Source: Desulforamulus hydrothermalis Lam5 = DSM 18033 (GTDB lineage Bacteria; Bacillota; Desulfotomaculia; Desulfotomaculales; Desulfotomaculaceae). From it: a stretch of DNA of 64,000 nt. This document shows, piece after piece, positions 61,241 through 64,000 of the stretch. Numbering within the stretch: position 1 is the first letter of the stretch; each line of letters starts with the position of its first letter. The translations under genes were made by a program, and so were the position numbers. The notes under the pieces are model-generated. The model saw nothing but the letters and a program-made list of their open reading frames with translations. It did no database searches and was not told the DNA's origin. The stretch is taken from the NCBI RefSeq assembly GCF_000315365.1, contig NZ_CAOS01000007.1, positions 46,567-110,566 of the forward strand, given 5' to 3'.

Positions 61241-62005
61241 TCATTTTAATGGGTTGTTTTCTGGTTTTAGCTTGCCCTTTAGCCTATAGCTTGTCCCGTT
61301 GATATAAAATATCCGGGCATGATGGACAAGCCGGTCAATTATGGCCGCCGCCACCACCTGGTCAGAAAATATCCCCCCCCATTCATTAAAGTTATAATTG
61401 CTGGTTAAGATAATACTTCCCTTCTCATAGCGCATGGAGACCAAGCGGAAAAGAAGATCGGCCTGCTCTTTGCTTACTGGCATATAACCAAGTTCATCTA
61501 TTATCAAAAGATTAAGCCGGGAATAGCCCAGGAGCTTGTCCATAAGACTACCATCCCGTGAGCTTAGCATTAATTCTTCCATCAGCTTCTGGGCAGTAAT
61601 AAATACCACTCGGTATTTGGCCATGCATGCCTTAATACCAAGGGCTACTGACAGGTGGGTCTTGCCCACCCCAGGCGGGCCTAAGAAAATTACATTTTCC
61701 TTTTTCTCAATAAAGTCCAAAGAACTTAAGCTGATGATTTCTTTTTCTCTTAGTGAAGGCTGAAAGCTAAAGTCAAATTCCTCCAATGTTTTAATATATG
61801 GAAAGCGGGCTTTGTTAATTTTAGTCCTGACTGTTCCCTCGTTTTTTCTTTTTAATTCCTCTTCGAATAACAGAGAGAGGTATTCTTTATAAGACAAGTT
61901 GTTTTGACTTGCCTTTTCCGTGATTTCCTGATAATGTGTAAGTACACCTTTCAGTTTTAATGCTTTCATCTGGCTTTCTAAATAACTGGTCAACTTATTG
62001 CTCAT
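61241..62005 (-). CDS. istB: IS21-family ATP-binding protein IstB
   Basis: 254-residue AAA+ ATPase that assists IstA in target choice. Walker A is LGPPGVGKTHLSVAL, Walker B LLIIDELGYMP, with EWGGIFSDQVVAAAIIDRLVHHA near the end. Full length and intact. Its ATG overlaps the istA stop as ATGA. Confidence 0.94.
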   Translation of the reverse strand: MSNKLTSYLESQMKALKLKGVLTHYQEITEKASQNNLSYKEYLSLLFEEELKRKNEGTVRTKINKARFPYIKTLEEFDFSFQPSLREKEIISLSSLDFIEKKENVIFLGPPGVGKTHLSVALGIKACMAKYRVVFITAQKLMEELMLSSRDGSLMDKLLGYSRLNLLIIDELGYMPVSKEQADLLFRLVSMRYEKGSIILTSNYNFNEWGGIFSDQVVAAAIIDRLVHHARIFYINGTSYRLKGKLKPENNPLK

Positions 62006-63492
62006 GAAATTGCCGCCTCGCTTTCATTCAGGTCATAATAAGAAAGGTCACGTTTAATTTTCATTGATGGCAGATTAAGATTTGTCTTGTTATAACCAGC
62101 CAAAGAAAGCGGGGTAATTTCTTTTTTCTCCAGTAGTCTTTTAATACTATTTTTGTGAAAAGAGCCGATATTCAGACATTCTTTTATGGCTGTAATAATT
62201 TCTTCAGTGGTATATATGTTTTGGTAGCGTATAATTTCTGCTAAATGCCAGTAGAGGTTGGCACCTGCCTGATTACGCAGGCCCTCCAGATAAACCTGGC
62301 CAGCTTCGCCAAAAGTGCTGATAAACTTCTCTACCAGAGCGGAACGAACTCTGGTTTTCTTTTCTTGAAATTGACGATTCATAGCCTCATGTTCCGGGTG
62401 GACCGGACGGCTGGCTTGTTTCTGCAGGTAAAGATCAAACTCACTCAGCAGTTTTCCAGCCTCGTCATATACTTTCATTCGCCGTCCATAGATAATCTCT
62501 GTCCACACCCTTTTTGTGCAGTAGCGCATGGGGACGGGATAAAGATTACCCTCATAGGAAATATAGCCATCATTACTTACCCTCCTGGGTTCTTTGAATT
62601 GTAATAAAGCCGGTTCGATAGAAGGTATTTTCAACAGGTGTGCTTTTTCTTCTTCTTCAAACATTTGCTCCGGTGGCCGCCCCAACGTGCTGTGGGGTCT
62701 TTTATTGTATTCATCCTGGAATTCTCTAAGTTTAACGGCAAAATCACTTAAACTGTCCACCTCCAGGCCACGCAGCAGTTGTTCCTGAACATAATAAAAC
62801 GGACGTTCAACTTTTCCTTTTGTTCTGGCACGGTACTTTTCGCAGGCTGATGGCTGGATACCATATAAACCACAGAACTTTAGAAAATCATCATTGTAAC
62901 GAACGATACCGTCCCCCGGTGGGTAATAACCATTTGCTTGGCATTGTCCATTACCAGTTCCAGAGCATACCCGCCAAAAAAATCAAAGGATTCAGCAAGG
63001 GCACGGATTACGTCGGCCGTGGTTATACTCAAAGAGAAGGCATAATGTTTCATCCGACTGCATGATAAGACTACTTCATGGATATATATTTTTACTGGCT
63101 TTCCGGCAACCGGCAGCATCCACTCCTTCCAATCATACTGCATCTGCCTGCCAGGATCAGTTTCAACACGGGTAGTAGCTAATTTATCGGCCTTATCATC
63201 TTCTTTAAAGGCTCGCAGGAAACGGTGTACACTGGATAAAGAGCCTTTGTAGCCTTTTTGAACCAATTCTTTGTGGATTCTTGTACCAATATAGCCTTTA
63301 TGGAGCATAGTTTGGATTTCTTCACGGTACTGATCAAGTTGTTTTTCATGCTTTCTGGCCTTAAACTCCGGCGGATTAACATCTCTTAGGTATTTTCTAA
63401 CGGTGTTTCTTGATACGCCCACTGTTTTGGCTATTTTTCTGAATGCTAACCCCCTGGGCATACAGAGCTTTAAAACGTTGCCATTTGTACAT
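62002..63492 (-). pseudogene. istA: IS21-family transposase IstA, frameshifted as sequenced
   Basis: Starts MYKWQRFKALYAQGVSI at 63492, shifts frame near 63441, continues RKIAKTVGVSRNTVRKYL (HTH) through QMQYDWKEWMLP and LVMDNAKQMVITHRG, shifts again in a CCCCC run near 62915, then continues FCGLYGIQPSACEKYRARTK, VERPFYYVQEQLLRG and NKRPHSTLGRPPEQM to the stop. Both breaks are single-base indels and could be sequencing errors. Confidence 0.85.
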
Positions 63493-63589
63493 TACTGACC
63501 AACTTTTTTTTGCATCCCCCTTTTCGGGGGAAATTTTATCATATGGGTGGGGCAGTTTTATTTGACAATCAAGGGGTCAATTCTATTTT

Positions 63590-64000
63590 ACGAACTATAA
63601 GGTGGACCGGGGCCCTTGGCGGGAATTGAAAAAGGGAAAAATAAGTCTGGGCCGAACCAAAAGGGGGGGTAGGAATAAACCAACCCGCCCAACAAAAAAT
63701 CTTTTTGCCCAGAATGGCTAAAAAAAACCCCCCAAATTTTTTCGGCCATAAAAAAGGGGGGCTTTTTTAAAAAAGTGGAAAAAAAACAAAAAATTTGGGC
63801 CCGGAAGAAAACTTTTCCCAAAACCTCCCCAAACAAAAAAAGGGTGTGGGCGAAAAATTTCCCCGCGCCCCCACCCCCGGAAAAAAAAGGAAAAAAAAAG
63901 GCTCCCGGGCCAAATAGAACCCCACCAGTGGGAGACATCACTAATAATAAAAAAAAAAAAAAAAAAAAAATTTTATTTTATGCCCCCCTCCGGGGGGGGT
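63590..64000. other. Homopolymer-rich, probably unreliable contig-end sequence
   Basis: The last ~410 bases are dominated by runs of A, G, C and T, including about 25 As near 63946-63970. No supported gene or site was found; the only long open frame (minus strand) is Phe/Gly/Pro-rich noise. Confidence 0.75.

Larger units (their letters stand above)
60967..63571 (-). mobile_element. IS21-family insertion sequence
   Basis: Contains istA (broken) and istB on the minus strand. Both outer ends carry the shared inverted string TTGATTGTCAA (60967 on the plus strand; its complement ends at 63571). The inner end has two copies of a 13-bp box. It lies inside an older istA fragment of a related element. 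A target duplication could not be read, and the outer end is near unreliable sequence. Confidence 0.65.

Noticed and set aside
63588..63941. 117-codon minus-strand open frame at the window end
   Set aside because: Composed of homopolymer runs with no domain-like pattern; likely low-quality sequence.

Overview
This window is from a low-to-moderate-GC, spore-forming Firmicute, most likely a Desulfotomaculum/Desulforamulus/Pelotomaculum-type member of the Peptococcaceae. The evidence is the Firmicute gene order of the S10-spc-alpha ribosomal cluster, zinc-type S14, S4 and L36, the spore cortex amidase CwlD, T-box leaders, a glmS ribozyme and a citramalate-type isoleucine pathway. The species cannot be named from sequence alone. 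No tRNA, rRNA or CRISPR array was seen.

Layout. 1-13171: end of rplD, then rplW to rplQ, a ribosomal super-operon including secY, map, a KOW RNA-binding protein, infA and rpoA, closed by a strong terminator at 13250. adk, usual between secY and map, is absent. 13347-17647: ecfA1-ecfA2-ecfT (vitamin/metal ECF transporter module), truA, then rplM-rpsI with their own promoter and a candidate L13 leader. 17717-23826: cwlD, a cysteine desulfurase family protein, a 370-bp non-coding stretch holding a striking cloverleaf-like palindrome, a minus-strand FliK-like/FlhX pair, and the AmmeMemoRadiSam pair (MEMO1-AMMECR1 fusion plus radical SAM enzyme). 23835-35254: a complete arginine pathway argCJBD-carB-argF and argGH, with ArgR-like boxes but no carA. 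35312-36942: a bidirectional terminator, a small membrane protein and a GAF/HD-GYP protein.

37014-50449: branched-chain amino acid genes ilvD-ilvB-ilvN-ilvC-ilvB2-leuA-leuC-leuD-leuB-cimA, preceded by two tandem promoter/T-box units whose specifier codons read as Ile (ATC) and Leu (CTC). Together these enzymes make valine and leucine from pyruvate, and isoleucine from citramalate without threonine. 50583-56036: cdaA-cdaR-glmM and ribozyme-controlled glmS (c-di-AMP signalling and amino-sugar supply for the cell wall).

56071-64000 is an AT-rich accessory region: a 4 x 20 bp repeat array, an ArsR remnant, a small arsenic island (C_GCAxxG_C_C protein, ArsR, and an ArsM methyltransferase fused to an ArsN2-like acetyltransferase) with four matching ArsR-type operators, a decayed IS3 element, and an IS21-type element that has landed in an older istA gene. 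The last ~400 bases are homopolymer-rich and look like unreliable contig-end sequence. Single-base indels in G/C runs also break ilvB2, glmS and istA and are probably sequencing errors in at least some cases.
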